DNA from: Victivallales bacterium
GTDB lineage: Bacteria > Verrucomicrobiota > Lentisphaeria > Oligosphaerales > Oligosphaeraceae
Assembly (NCBI GenBank): GCA_017458805.1
Contig: JAFTAC010000381.1
Coordinates: 1 to 11,683 of the forward strand
Length of the DNA: 11,683 nt
Reading direction: 5' to 3'
This document shows, in pieces, positions 1 to 6,925 of this stretch. How positions within the stretch are numbered: position 1 is the first letter of the stretch; each line of letters begins with the position of its first letter. A program made the position numbers and the translations under genes. The notes under the pieces are model-generated. The model was given only the letters and a program-made list of their open reading frames with translations. It had not been told where the DNA came from and searched no databases.

Positions 1-1
1 C

Positions 2-1252
2 AAGGACCTTCCCGCCAACGAACTTTACCCGAAGGGGCAGCTGTTCCCCTTCGGCTTCTACAGCTTCGGTGGCGGCAACGACAAAGAGCACGCAGGAGCC
101 CTGTCGGAAGAAGAACGCCATGCCGTCCAGGACTATATTACACAGAACGGCAACATCACCCTCATCGGCCCCGCCTACGAGTTGAACGACCTCGTGATTG
201 CGGATGCCAAGCGCAGTAAACTGAAATGCGCCTATACGATGTACTCCCTTGGCAAGCAGCAGTTTCTGGTCGATGGCGTGAATCTTGGCAGCAAGGCGGG
301 CATCGAACAGCTTGGCAAGGAGAAGAAGCAGCCCAACTGGGAGCACATCCGTGCCGAAATCGCCACCATCATCAACGCCGTCGGAAACAACCCCGAAATT
401 GCCGTGTGGAATCTGCAGCCAGAAGAAGTTCGCCCCTGGCGAAAGACGGAACTGGCCATACTCCAGTTCGTCGCCAAGACGGTCAAGGAACTCGACCCGC
501 TGAAGCGCCCTGTCGCGCTTTACCTTCCAAACCACTACGGTGCAGGCACTATGAAGAGCTTTTTCCCGCCGCTTGACATCAGCTGGCGCGGGATGTACGT
601 GAACTATGCAGGCAAGCAGGAGTCCCGCGTCTGGGCGCGCTGGTGCATTGAGCAGCAGTTGGAGGCTATGAAGGAGGTGCCAGGCGCTGTCTGCTGGGCC
701 CTGCCAGAAATGTTTCGGACTCCCAAAGTTCCCGAGGACATGGTGAAAATCCCCGCCTGGGTGCGGCACGACACATATATCGCCCTGGCGGCTGGAGCCA
801 AAGGCGTGCTCATCTTTTCAGCCCGCAAACGGCCCCACTTCACCGAAGCCTGGAAAATCTACATGGATGCCTATCTTGCGGTCTCCAGAGAGCTGAACGG
901 CCCCATGGCTCTGGCGCAAATATACATGTTCGGTGAACGACGCGACGACTTGACGCTTAGTGTGACTGAAGGGCCAGAAAGCCTCCATTTCAACAACCAA
1001 AAGACGGAGGCAGACCGTCCATCCCTCTGCATGGCAAACATCGCCTGGAAGAACGCGCGCTATCTCACCATCGTCAACTCCGCCAATGAAGCGGTCACGG
1101 CGGTGCTGGACGGCCTTCCCTACGGCAGCGACGTCGGCATTGAAGAGGTTCTTGCGGAAAAGCCCGAGTTCATGGTCGTCCCCGAAGGCAACACGGAACT
1201 GGAGTTCAAACCACTTGAGGTGAAAATACTTAAGGTGTATTGCAAAAAATAG
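2..1252 (+). CDS. Glycoside-hydrolase-like TIM-barrel protein, 5'-truncated
   Basis: The reading frame is open from base 2 to the TAG at 1250-1252, so 416 residues are visible and the N-terminus lies outside the window. A TTG at 182 lies inside the open frame and is not the likely start. The fragment begins with a short segment, LFPFGFYSFGG, of the kind that opens the barrel of many glycosidase-like proteins ('my real name is X, it looks like Y' strand 1). Alternating strand/helix segments follow, including AVWNLQPEE (about 134-142), CWALPEM (231-237) and GVLIFSARKRP (about 271). E141/E142 and E236 could be the acidic pair, but I cannot assign catalysis. The last 110 residues look like a C-terminal beta domain (YLTIVNSANEAV, LEFKPLEVKILKVY). 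The layout resembles the second half of the minus-strand gene at 3914-5980, which suggests distant paralogy. No CAZy family can be assigned by eye; polysaccharide degradation is inferred from neighbours. Confidence 0.75.
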   Translation, partial: KDLPANELYPKGQLFPFGFYSFGGGNDKEHAGALSEEERHAVQDYITQNGNITLIGPAYELNDLVIADAKRSKLKCAYTMYSLGKQQFLVDGVNLGSKAGIEQLGKEKKQPNWEHIRAEIATIINAVGNNPEIAVWNLQPEEVRPWRKTELAILQFVAKTVKELDPLKRPVALYLPNHYGAGTMKSFFPPLDISWRGMYVNYAGKQESRVWARWCIEQQLEAMKEVPGAVCWALPEMFRTPKVPEDMVKIPAWVRHDTYIALAAGAKGVLIFSARKRPHFTEAWKIYMDAYLAVSRELNGPMALAQIYMFGERRDDLTLSVTEGPESLHFNNQKTEADRPSLCMANIAWKNARYLTIVNSANEAVTAVLDGLPYGSDVGIEEVLAEKPEFMVVPEGNTELEFKPLEVKILKVYCKK

Positions 1253-1288
1253 CGTATTTATTGCTGGTAACAATGGTCTTGGAGATTG

Positions 1289-1406
1289 GGCCGCGTAAGC
1301 GGCCAGCGCACGGAGTGCGCGACAATGCGTAACCCCACGCAAGCGCCCGCAAGGGCGCGCAGCGTGGGGAAAGCCTCTCTCAAGATTTCAGCGCCCGCAA
1401 GGGCGC
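1289..1406. repeat. Cluster of four GC-rich hairpins (REP-like or structured RNA)
   Basis: Four strong inverted repeats sit in 118 bases of the 213-base gap between two hydrolase genes. The first is GGCCGC (1289-1294), loop GTAA, GCGGCC (1299-1304). The second is GCGCAC (1306-1311), loop GGA, GTGCGC (1315-1320). The third is an outer stem CCCCACGC (1333-1340) with GCGTGGGG (1362-1369), enclosing GCGCCC-GCAA-GGGCGC (1343-1358). The fourth is a second GCGCCC-GCAA-GGGCGC (1391-1406). The 17 bases AGCGCCCGCAAGGGCGC occur twice exactly (1342-1358 and 1390-1406). Three loops are GNRA tetraloops, as in stable RNA structures. No T-tract follows any stem, so a classical Rho-independent terminator is not supported. 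It may be a dispersed REP/BIME-type element, an mRNA-stabilising structure or a leader of the downstream gene. Confidence 0.7.
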
Positions 1407-1421
1407 AACAAAAACCCTGTT

Positions 1422-1450
1422 TTGCTTATATCAATCACTTTTCATAAATT
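1422..1450 (+). promoter_or_regulatory. Weak candidate sigma-70 promoter for the DUF4838 gene
   Basis: TTGCTT (1422-1427) and TAAATT (1445-1450) are 17 bases apart, in the AT-rich stretch between the hairpin cluster and the start at 1466. Both boxes match the consensus only partly. Only 15 bases separate the -10 box from the ATG, so the leader would be very short. Low confidence. Confidence 0.2.
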
Positions 1451-1465
1451 ACATAGGCAACACAA

Positions 1466-3862
1466 ATGAAAAAAGCATTACTTTTAATGGTGCTAACCGC
1501 ATTTCTCCCCCTCTATGGCCAGCTGGTTCTGTCGCATGGAGGCAAGACGGACTACACGATTGTCTATGATTTGAATATCGAAGACGTAGTTGTGAATCCC
1601 GCAGTGGAAGACCTCTCGTTCTTCCTGGAGAAGATCACAGGCACCAAGTTCCCCATTGCTGCCAAGGCCGACGGCCCCAAAATCATGATTGGAGTCACGG
1701 CCCCTGGCGACACGCGTGCTTTCCAGCCACGGGAACGCCGCATCCGCAGCGTTGGCAAGGACATTTACATCTACGGCGACTACCGCTATGGCACGGTGGG
1801 GTCCATCTACAACTTCCTCACCCAGTTCTGCGGTTGCCGCTGGTACACGGCCACGGGCGACATGCGCATCCCGAGAAATGCGGAACTCACCTTCAAGTCA
1901 TTCGACTACAGCCATGTGCCCAGCTTCAAGTCCATCGAACACGGCTCCAAGCAGCTAGGCGCAATCGTGAACCCCGACATCCGCGCATGGGTGCGCCGCA
2001 ACAACTCCTTCCTCATGCCCAAATACCACATTGGCGAGCCAGACGACGCATGGCGCTACATCGGCCCCGTCACCCACACACTCTTCGCCTATTTCCCGCC
2101 AATCCGCCGCCGCCCAGGCTCCTTCGGCGATGACGGCGGCTTCCTGGCGGGCCCGCACGTCAGCCTCTCCGACAAGGCATACTTCGCCACCCACCCCGAA
2201 TACTTCACGATGAATCCGCAGGGCAAGCGCGTTCCCGACCGCCAGCTCTGCTTCACCAATCCCGAGGTGCGCAGGATTCTGCTGGAGAATGTCAATAAGG
2301 CCATCCGCTACGAAAAGTACGACGCCAACCAATATGCAGTGCTGGACTTCACGCAGAATGACCGCCACGGCGGCTTCTGCCATTGCCCCAACTGCCTCGC
2401 CCTCACCAAGAAATACGCCACGCCTGGCGGCGCATACTTCGACTTCCTCGTCGAGATGGGCAACCACTTTATGAAGCTCTACCCGAAGCTCACCTTCCGC
2501 TTCTTCGCCTACCAGGAGGACATGACAGGCATCCCGCCAAAGGGCATTACCTTCCCCGACAACATGTCCGTCATCCTCGCCCCGCTCCAGCAGGACTTCT
2601 CCAAGCCCTTCTCAGACAAGTATAACGTGCGTTTCCTGAACCAGATGCGTGACTGGGGCAAGCTCTGCAAGGAGGTCTGGCTGTGGAACTACCCGACGCT
2701 CTACCCCCACGGCATGATGATCTACTCCCTCTTCCCTGGCATCTACCGCAACACGGAAAACATGAAGCTTGCATACGATGCAGGCGTGAGATACATCATT
2801 GCGGAGCAAGGCGGCAGCGTTGTGCATGGCTGCTCCTTCAAGGAGCTGAATGTCTATCTGCAGTGCCTTCTCGCAGAGGATGTTAATACAGACGTCAATG
2901 CCGCCATCAAGGAGTTCTGCGATGCATGCTACGGAGCAGCCTCGCAGGACATGCAGGCCTACCTGAAACAAGCTGACGAAGAGTGCCGCAAAGATCCAGG
3001 CTACTTCCGCTACTTCTACGACCCGCGCGTCATGCGCGGCGTCCACTCGCCGCAGAACCTTGGACGCTGGCAGCAGGCCTTCAACAAGATGGAGGCCCTT
3101 GTGAAGAACGACGAACGCGCCCTCTTCAACGTACGCCGCGCCCGCATCAACCTTGACGCCGTCACGGTGCTGACCTACCCGCGCTTTGCCGAAGGCAACC
3201 CTGAGCTGGCCAAAACCGAGACGCTGGAAGCCGTCTATAAGCGCTACTGCACATACGTCAGGCAGGATGCTGCCGTCCAATATAAGAATGTGTCGCAAAA
3301 GGGGCTGATGGATGGGCACGTCAACAGTTTCATCCACAACGGCCCGCGCATGGCATACGAATACTACAAGCGCAAGCACACCTTCCCCAAGGAGCTCATC
3401 GACAAGTATGGCGAGGCGAATCTCATCAACGTGATGCCCTGCCAGGTGCGCCGCCAGCCCGCCTATTGGGGCGACGAGACGGAGACGGGCTTCGCCGTCC
3501 AGGTTCGCTACACGGAGGATAAGATCGGCATCCAGGACATCTCCCTCACCACCAAGGACGGCCTGCCCTGGAACGCCACAACCTTCATCCCCTTTGAAAA
3601 ACCGCTCTTCAGCCCGAAGAACATGGAGCTTTTCAAGTCGAATCCCGGCTACCACTGCTACTATGCGGGCAGCGGCAAGCTATCCGTCCGTGGCGACATG
3701 ACGCTGCAGACCTTCCCAAACCGCAAGGCCTGCTTCTTCATCGGCGAGTTCTTCGATGAAAAGACCCCCGACCAGGAGTACGACTTCTACATCTCCCTGA
3801 AGGACAACGGCGACGGCAAGACCATGCTCGTCGATCGCGTCGTCCTCGCCAAGAAGAAATAG
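1466..3862 (+). CDS. Secreted DUF4838 domain protein, putative glycan hydrolase
   Basis: The protein has 798 aa. It begins with a signal peptide (MKKALLLMVLTAFLPLYG, then polar sequence), so it should leave the cytoplasm. Residues about 20-150 resemble the alpha-glucuronidase N-terminal-like domain that precedes DUF4838: an FFLEKITGTKFPI helix, IMIGV, then YRYGTVGSIYNFLTQFCGCRWY ending in IPRNAEL. Residues about 215-450 fit the DUF4838 core: HPEYF, RQLCFTNPEVRRILL, FTQND (295-299) and a CHCPNC cysteine/histidine cluster (305-310), which could bind a metal. The C-terminal half contains a helical segment and a terminal beta-rich region. DUF4838 proteins are abundant in glycan-degrading Lentisphaerota, Planctomycetota and Bacteroidota and are thought to be glycosidase-like; the substrate is unknown. 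The start lacks a strong Shine-Dalgarno sequence (only AGG about 8 bases upstream), but the signal peptide supports it. The gene converges with the minus-strand hydrolase. Confidence 0.85.
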   Translation: MKKALLLMVLTAFLPLYGQLVLSHGGKTDYTIVYDLNIEDVVVNPAVEDLSFFLEKITGTKFPIAAKADGPKIMIGVTAPGDTRAFQPRERRIRSVGKDIYIYGDYRYGTVGSIYNFLTQFCGCRWYTATGDMRIPRNAELTFKSFDYSHVPSFKSIEHGSKQLGAIVNPDIRAWVRRNNSFLMPKYHIGEPDDAWRYIGPVTHTLFAYFPPIRRRPGSFGDDGGFLAGPHVSLSDKAYFATHPEYFTMNPQGKRVPDRQLCFTNPEVRRILLENVNKAIRYEKYDANQYAVLDFTQNDRHGGFCHCPNCLALTKKYATPGGAYFDFLVEMGNHFMKLYPKLTFRFFAYQEDMTGIPPKGITFPDNMSVILAPLQQDFSKPFSDKYNVRFLNQMRDWGKLCKEVWLWNYPTLYPHGMMIYSLFPGIYRNTENMKLAYDAGVRYIIAEQGGSVVHGCSFKELNVYLQCLLAEDVNTDVNAAIKEFCDACYGAASQDMQAYLKQADEECRKDPGYFRYFYDPRVMRGVHSPQNLGRWQQAFNKMEALVKNDERALFNVRRARINLDAVTVLTYPRFAEGNPELAKTETLEAVYKRYCTYVRQDAAVQYKNVSQKGLMDGHVNSFIHNGPRMAYEYYKRKHTFPKELIDKYGEANLINVMPCQVRRQPAYWGDETETGFAVQVRYTEDKIGIQDISLTTKDGLPWNATTFIPFEKPLFSPKNMELFKSNPGYHCYYAGSGKLSVRGDMTLQTFPNRKACFFIGEFFDEKTPDQEYDFYISLKDNGDGKTMLVDRVVLAKKK

Positions 3863-3913
3863 CAAAAATGCAGAATGTGCACTCCAGAAACGCGGCTGCA
3901 CTTTCCTGACCTT

Positions 3914-5980
3914 TCACTCCATCACATAGACGTGGACACCATAAGGAGTGAATGAATCCTCGAATGCGGTGTCTTTCACGGTCAATTCACGTTTTTCAAA
4001 GTACTCCCGCACACTTTTAACGCCAGGGAGTTCAAAACGCGCCTTGACTTTCTCGTATGCGGAATTGCACGTGATGAGATACATCTTGCCATCGTGTTTT
4101 TTCAGCAAGGTGTTCAGGGAAGCGAAGCCCAGGCCGTCCTGCTGGGGGCCATCCAGCACAACCGCCGTCTGTGTCTGTTCGACAGGCGGCGTGCAGTACA
4201 TGTCGTATAGCGCACGGAACTCCAAGGTGACCGTGGACAGGTTCTTCCACTGCTCGTCGGAATAGCCGCGAGCAGCGTTCTTCGTGCCACGATAGCCCGC
4301 ATAGCGGTACCAGAACACCCCGTGCGAGCCGTGTATGACAGCCAGGTAGCTCATCGCCCGCAACTCCTGCGGTGTCGGCAGAGCATACCAGCTGCGCTTC
4401 GACGGCGCATAGTAGAAATACTGGATCAGCGGCCAGATGGGACGTGGTGCAGAGCCGTTCATCTGCCAGTCCCGCTTAATCTGCGTCATGTCGCGGATAA
4501 CCTGGGGCACCATCGTCGCCCTGGATGGAGCCGTCCCTGGCAAATAGTCGCGGATGGGGTAGATTTCAGGCTGGATGGTGTCGGAGGCCAGCACGTAGTC
4601 CGTGTAGCTGCTGTGCTCCCTCAGGGAACCTGAAGTGTACCCCAGCCCCATGTTGTCCGCCTGGGTCGTCAGGCGCGTGTCATCCACGGCACGAATGGCC
4701 TTGTGCTTTGCAAGAAGATCGGCTGGCTTGATGAAGGCAGATGTGTCGTCGCCGATATCCCATGCAAGTATTCTGTCCGCCTCCAGTTGCTTTGCAACGC
4801 CCGTTGCAACGCGCACCGCATCGGTGTCGTTCGGCACCAGTGTCGGCGACATGGAGATGAACATGTTGTGCCTACGGGCCGCAGCCACAAACTCCTCTGC
4901 GTCCTTGGAATCCATATTGTAGGTGCTCCAGTGGCGGGCGAAGTTCAGCCCTGCGGCAGAGGCTTCTTCAAACGCGCGGTCATAGTTGTTGCCGTTGCGC
5001 CCCTGCTTGACAAGGCAGGCGATGCCAAGCAAGAAAAAGGGTTTGCCATCCAACAAGGGCATCCCGTCTTCACGGACAGTCATCACGTTCTCCTTGCGTG
5101 ACTTGCCGATATAGAAGACGCCTTTTTCCGTCACGTTCTCGCCGCTCTTGTCCTTCAGCGTCACAGCAACGACATGCAGCCCGTCGCCGAATCTACCCTG
5201 CGGGGAAAGCGTCAGCTGTCCGTTGGCGAACTTGGCCCGCGCCGACACCTCCTGTCCATCCAATTCGACGGAAAAACCATTCCAGTCCACGGCCTTGTCT
5301 TTCAAGACCTTGAAAACAAATGGAACCGTCCCGTCCTCCGTGGGGGACTTTGAAAGCAGGGTCAGCGCGTGTGGAAGGGCGCAGGGAGCCTCAAGGTCCT
5401 GAATCTGTTCATCGGTCCCGACAGTGAAAACCAGCCTGTTCAGCACGCCCCATTCACCTTCCAGAAAGTCGGGTGTGTCGAAACCGAACTGTACTTCCAC
5501 CTTGACCGCGCCTTTTGGGATGCTTCCGCGATAAAGGCACCAGCCTGGCTTGTCAAGTGGATGGCCGAAGTCGGGGACATAGTAGAACGCCGCCAGCCGC
5601 TCCCCAGCCGCATCGTACCAGAGGATGCGGTTCTGGTAGCTGTCGCCAAACCCTTTGGGCGCCATTCCCTTCTTGTTGCTCCCGAGCTTAAGCGTCAGCT
5701 GGAAAGCCCGTGCATCTGCTGGCAGGGGCAATGACTGGCTCTTAAGCTCGAAAGCCGTGTCAAAAAGCCGACCAGGTATCGGAGCCTGCTTCTCATTGCG
5801 CCCCATCACCAGCCCCTTTTCCCCATAGACCACGTTGGAAAAGGGCATGAATATACGAATCTCCTGCCAGTAGTTGCCTTTCGGCGACGTGAAATCGTCG
5901 TCAATCAGCGTCTCCGCAGAATAAGCAAAACCAGATAAAATGGCCAACAGTGCAAATACAAGTGTTTTCATCGCTTTCAT
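3914..5980 (-). CDS. Exported glycoside-hydrolase-like multidomain protein
   Basis: The protein has 688 aa. It has a clear signal peptide (MKTLVFALLAILSGFAYSA, probable cleavage before ETL). Residues about 25-200 look like a jelly-roll carbohydrate-binding domain, starting LIDDDFTSP. Residues about 205-300 resemble an Ig-like/sandwich domain, ending in GVFYIGKS. From about 305 to 600 there is a TIM-barrel layout: PFFLLGIACL, AAGLNFARHWSTYNMD, RRHNMFISMSP, ILAWDIGDDTS (about 405-414), SDTIQPEIYPIRDY and HGVFWYRY. A short beta domain closes it (KMYLITCN, YGVHVYVME). D408/D411/D412 lie where related barrels often carry the catalytic acid, but I see no canonical NE pair, so activity is not assured. 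The start could also be the ATG at 5971 (codon 4); neither has a good Shine-Dalgarno sequence. The stop is TGA. It probably works with the adjacent DUF4838 protein on an exported or periplasmic glycan. Confidence 0.8.
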   Translation of the reverse strand: MKAMKTLVFALLAILSGFAYSAETLIDDDFTSPKGNYWQEIRIFMPFSNVVYGEKGLVMGRNEKQAPIPGRLFDTAFELKSQSLPLPADARAFQLTLKLGSNKKGMAPKGFGDSYQNRILWYDAAGERLAAFYYVPDFGHPLDKPGWCLYRGSIPKGAVKVEVQFGFDTPDFLEGEWGVLNRLVFTVGTDEQIQDLEAPCALPHALTLLSKSPTEDGTVPFVFKVLKDKAVDWNGFSVELDGQEVSARAKFANGQLTLSPQGRFGDGLHVVAVTLKDKSGENVTEKGVFYIGKSRKENVMTVREDGMPLLDGKPFFLLGIACLVKQGRNGNNYDRAFEEASAAGLNFARHWSTYNMDSKDAEEFVAAARRHNMFISMSPTLVPNDTDAVRVATGVAKQLEADRILAWDIGDDTSAFIKPADLLAKHKAIRAVDDTRLTTQADNMGLGYTSGSLREHSSYTDYVLASDTIQPEIYPIRDYLPGTAPSRATMVPQVIRDMTQIKRDWQMNGSAPRPIWPLIQYFYYAPSKRSWYALPTPQELRAMSYLAVIHGSHGVFWYRYAGYRGTKNAARGYSDEQWKNLSTVTLEFRALYDMYCTPPVEQTQTAVVLDGPQQDGLGFASLNTLLKKHDGKMYLITCNSAYEKVKARFELPGVKSVREYFEKRELTVKDTAFEDSFTPYGVHVYVME

Positions 5981-6026
5981 ACTTAATTAACGCTTCCATC
6001 GTTTCCATCGCTAATATCGCCTATAT
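5963..6026 (-). repeat. 9-bp periodic repeats running into the hydrolase start
   Basis: On the minus strand, four contiguous 9-mers (6026 to 5991) read ATATAGGCG, ATATTAGCG, ATGGAAACG and ATGGAAGCG. After the 10 bases TTAATTAAGT, two more follow: ATGAAAGCG and ATGAAAACA, which are the first six codons of the gene. All fit a loose ATRNAANCG pattern. The two upstream ATGs (6008, 5999) are in another frame and open a possible 35-codon overlapping leader ORF (6008 to 5901). Confidence 0.6.
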
Positions 6027-6041
6027 CTGGCTGTTTTCAAC

Positions 6042-6070
6042 TTGACATTTCGTTTTTTTAGTATTATACT
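6042..6070 (+). promoter_or_regulatory. Strong sigma-70-type promoter for the EEP hydrolase operon
   Basis: A perfect TTGACA (6042-6047) and TATACT (6065-6070) are separated by exactly 17 bases. Transcription would start near 6077, giving a leader of about 70 bases that contains the heptamer repeats and the 10-bp inverted repeat. This is the best promoter match in the window. Confidence 0.75.
6063..6068 (-). promoter_or_regulatory. Candidate -10 element (TATAAT) for the minus-strand hydrolase
   Basis: The minus strand reads a perfect TATAAT at 6068-6063. No good -35 hexamer lies 16-18 bases upstream (best TGATTA). It would give a leader of roughly 75 bases before the ATG at 5980. It lies inside the palindrome AGTATTATACT (6060-6070) that also holds the -10 box of the divergent gene. 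Confidence 0.4.
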
Positions 6071-6090
6071 TGATGCCAACAGTAATAATC

Positions 6091-6127
6091 ATTAGCAATT
6101 TCTAATTTCTAATTTCTAATTGCTAAT
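6091..6127 (+). promoter_or_regulatory. Leader stem-loop with 10-bp perfect arms
   Basis: ATTAGCAATT (6091-6100) and its exact reverse complement AATTGCTAAT (6118-6127) enclose a 17-base loop. The stem lies in the predicted 5' leader, 8 bases before the GGAGA ribosome binding site. It could be an RNA hairpin that affects translation or a DNA operator. The stem is AT-rich and so not very stable. Confidence 0.5.
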
Positions 6128-6131
6128 TGCA
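6097..6131. repeat. Heptamer array (AATTTCT)3 plus two variants
   Basis: Five contiguous 7-base units are seen: AATTTCT at 6097, 6104 and 6111, AATTGCT at 6118 and AATTGCA at 6125. On the minus strand the units read as TTAGAAA/TTAGCAA type, sharing TTAG with the TTAGTGG array at 7605, which lies on the plus strand. Confidence 0.75.
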
Positions 6132-6135
6132 CCTT

Positions 6136-6140
6136 GGAGA
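6136..6140 (+). promoter_or_regulatory. Ribosome binding site deciding the EEP gene start
   Basis: GGAGA lies 7 bases before the ATG at 6148. This makes the ATG preferable to the in-frame TTG at 6127, which lies in the repeat and has no such site. Confidence 0.75.
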
Positions 6141-6147
6141 CAACGCC

Positions 6148-6924
6148 ATGCTTATCACAACCTTCAACGTCCGCACACCCTGCGACAAGGAGCCACCGAT
6201 TGATTGGACCAGCAGGTTCCCACGTATCAAACAGCTTCTTGCCAAGCACGCCCTGCCCCTCCTCGGGCTCCAGGAATCGCGCATCGAACAGCTCACAGAC
6301 CTCTGCGCCGACGGCCAATACGCCTTCATCGGCGTTGGGCGCCAAAGCCCGGGCGAGCGGGGCGACGGTGAATACAGCGCCATCCTCTACGACAAGAGTG
6401 TCTTCAGCGTCGCCGAAAACGGTACCTTCTGGCTGTCGGAGACACCCGAGGTCCCAGGTTCCAAGTCATGGGAGACCTCCTACGCCCGCATCTGCACCTG
6501 GGGACGCTTCACGGAACTGGCGTCAGGACGCGTCTTCTACCACTTCAACACCCACCTGGACCACCGCAGCCCACTGGCGCAGAAAAACGGGTTGCTGCTG
6601 ATATTGGACCGTATGGAACAGGCTGTCCAAAGCGGAATCCCCTGCTTCCTCACGGGCGACTTCAACATCTTCCCCGACAACGAGGCCATCGCAGTCGCAA
6701 AGCAGAAACTCAACTACGCAAACGACGTTTCCGCCACGCCCGTCGTCGGTCCAGCCTACACCTACCACGGCTACAAGCCGCTTGATTCACCCCATAAGGG
6801 CCCCATCGACTACATCTTCATGACGCGTGACGTCAAGGTCAAGTCCGTCCGCGTCCTGGATGACCTCTTCGACGGGCAGCCCCCCTCCGACCATTTCCCC
6901 GTCACCGCCGAAGTGGAGTTCTAA
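6148..6924 (+). CDS. Endonuclease/exonuclease/phosphatase family metal-dependent hydrolase
   Basis: The protein has 258 aa, a complete single-domain EEP (exonuclease III/DNase I/sphingomyelinase fold) protein. All family motifs are present in order: TFNVR (N7), LGLQES (E43, metal ligand), YARICTWGRF (112-121), FNTHLDH (H136, D138), TGDFNIFPDN (D171, N173), GPIDYIFM (D221) and SDHFPV (D248, H249, the general base pair). It should cleave phosphodiester or phosphomonoester bonds with Mg2+. The nucleic-acid, inositol-phosphate or lipid substrate cannot be told from the sequence. There is no signal peptide, so a cytoplasmic location is expected. It follows a strong promoter and a good ribosome binding site, and its TAA stop is one base away from the next ATG, so it is probably co-transcribed and translationally coupled with the DUF2293-like gene. 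Confidence 0.9.
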   Translation: MLITTFNVRTPCDKEPPIDWTSRFPRIKQLLAKHALPLLGLQESRIEQLTDLCADGQYAFIGVGRQSPGERGDGEYSAILYDKSVFSVAENGTFWLSETPEVPGSKSWETSYARICTWGRFTELASGRVFYHFNTHLDHRSPLAQKNGLLLILDRMEQAVQSGIPCFLTGDFNIFPDNEAIAVAKQKLNYANDVSATPVVGPAYTYHGYKPLDSPHKGPIDYIFMTRDVKVKSVRVLDDLFDGQPPSDHFPVTAEVEF

Positions 6925-6925
6925 A

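Noticed and set aside
1289..1369. tRNA or Rho-independent terminator in the hairpin cluster
   Set aside because: No cloverleaf, anticodon arm or CCA end fits, and no T-run follows the stems.
2612..3655. A 347-codon minus-strand open frame, and similar ones at 818-1342 and 8870-9772
   Set aside because: They lie opposite well-supported genes, show no signal peptide or family motif, and are explained by codon bias of the sense strand.
3863..3913. Shared terminator between the convergent hydrolase genes
   Set aside because: Only a 5-base stem (GTGCA 3877-3881 with TGCAC 3897-3901, 15-base loop) and no T-tract in either direction; too weak to call.
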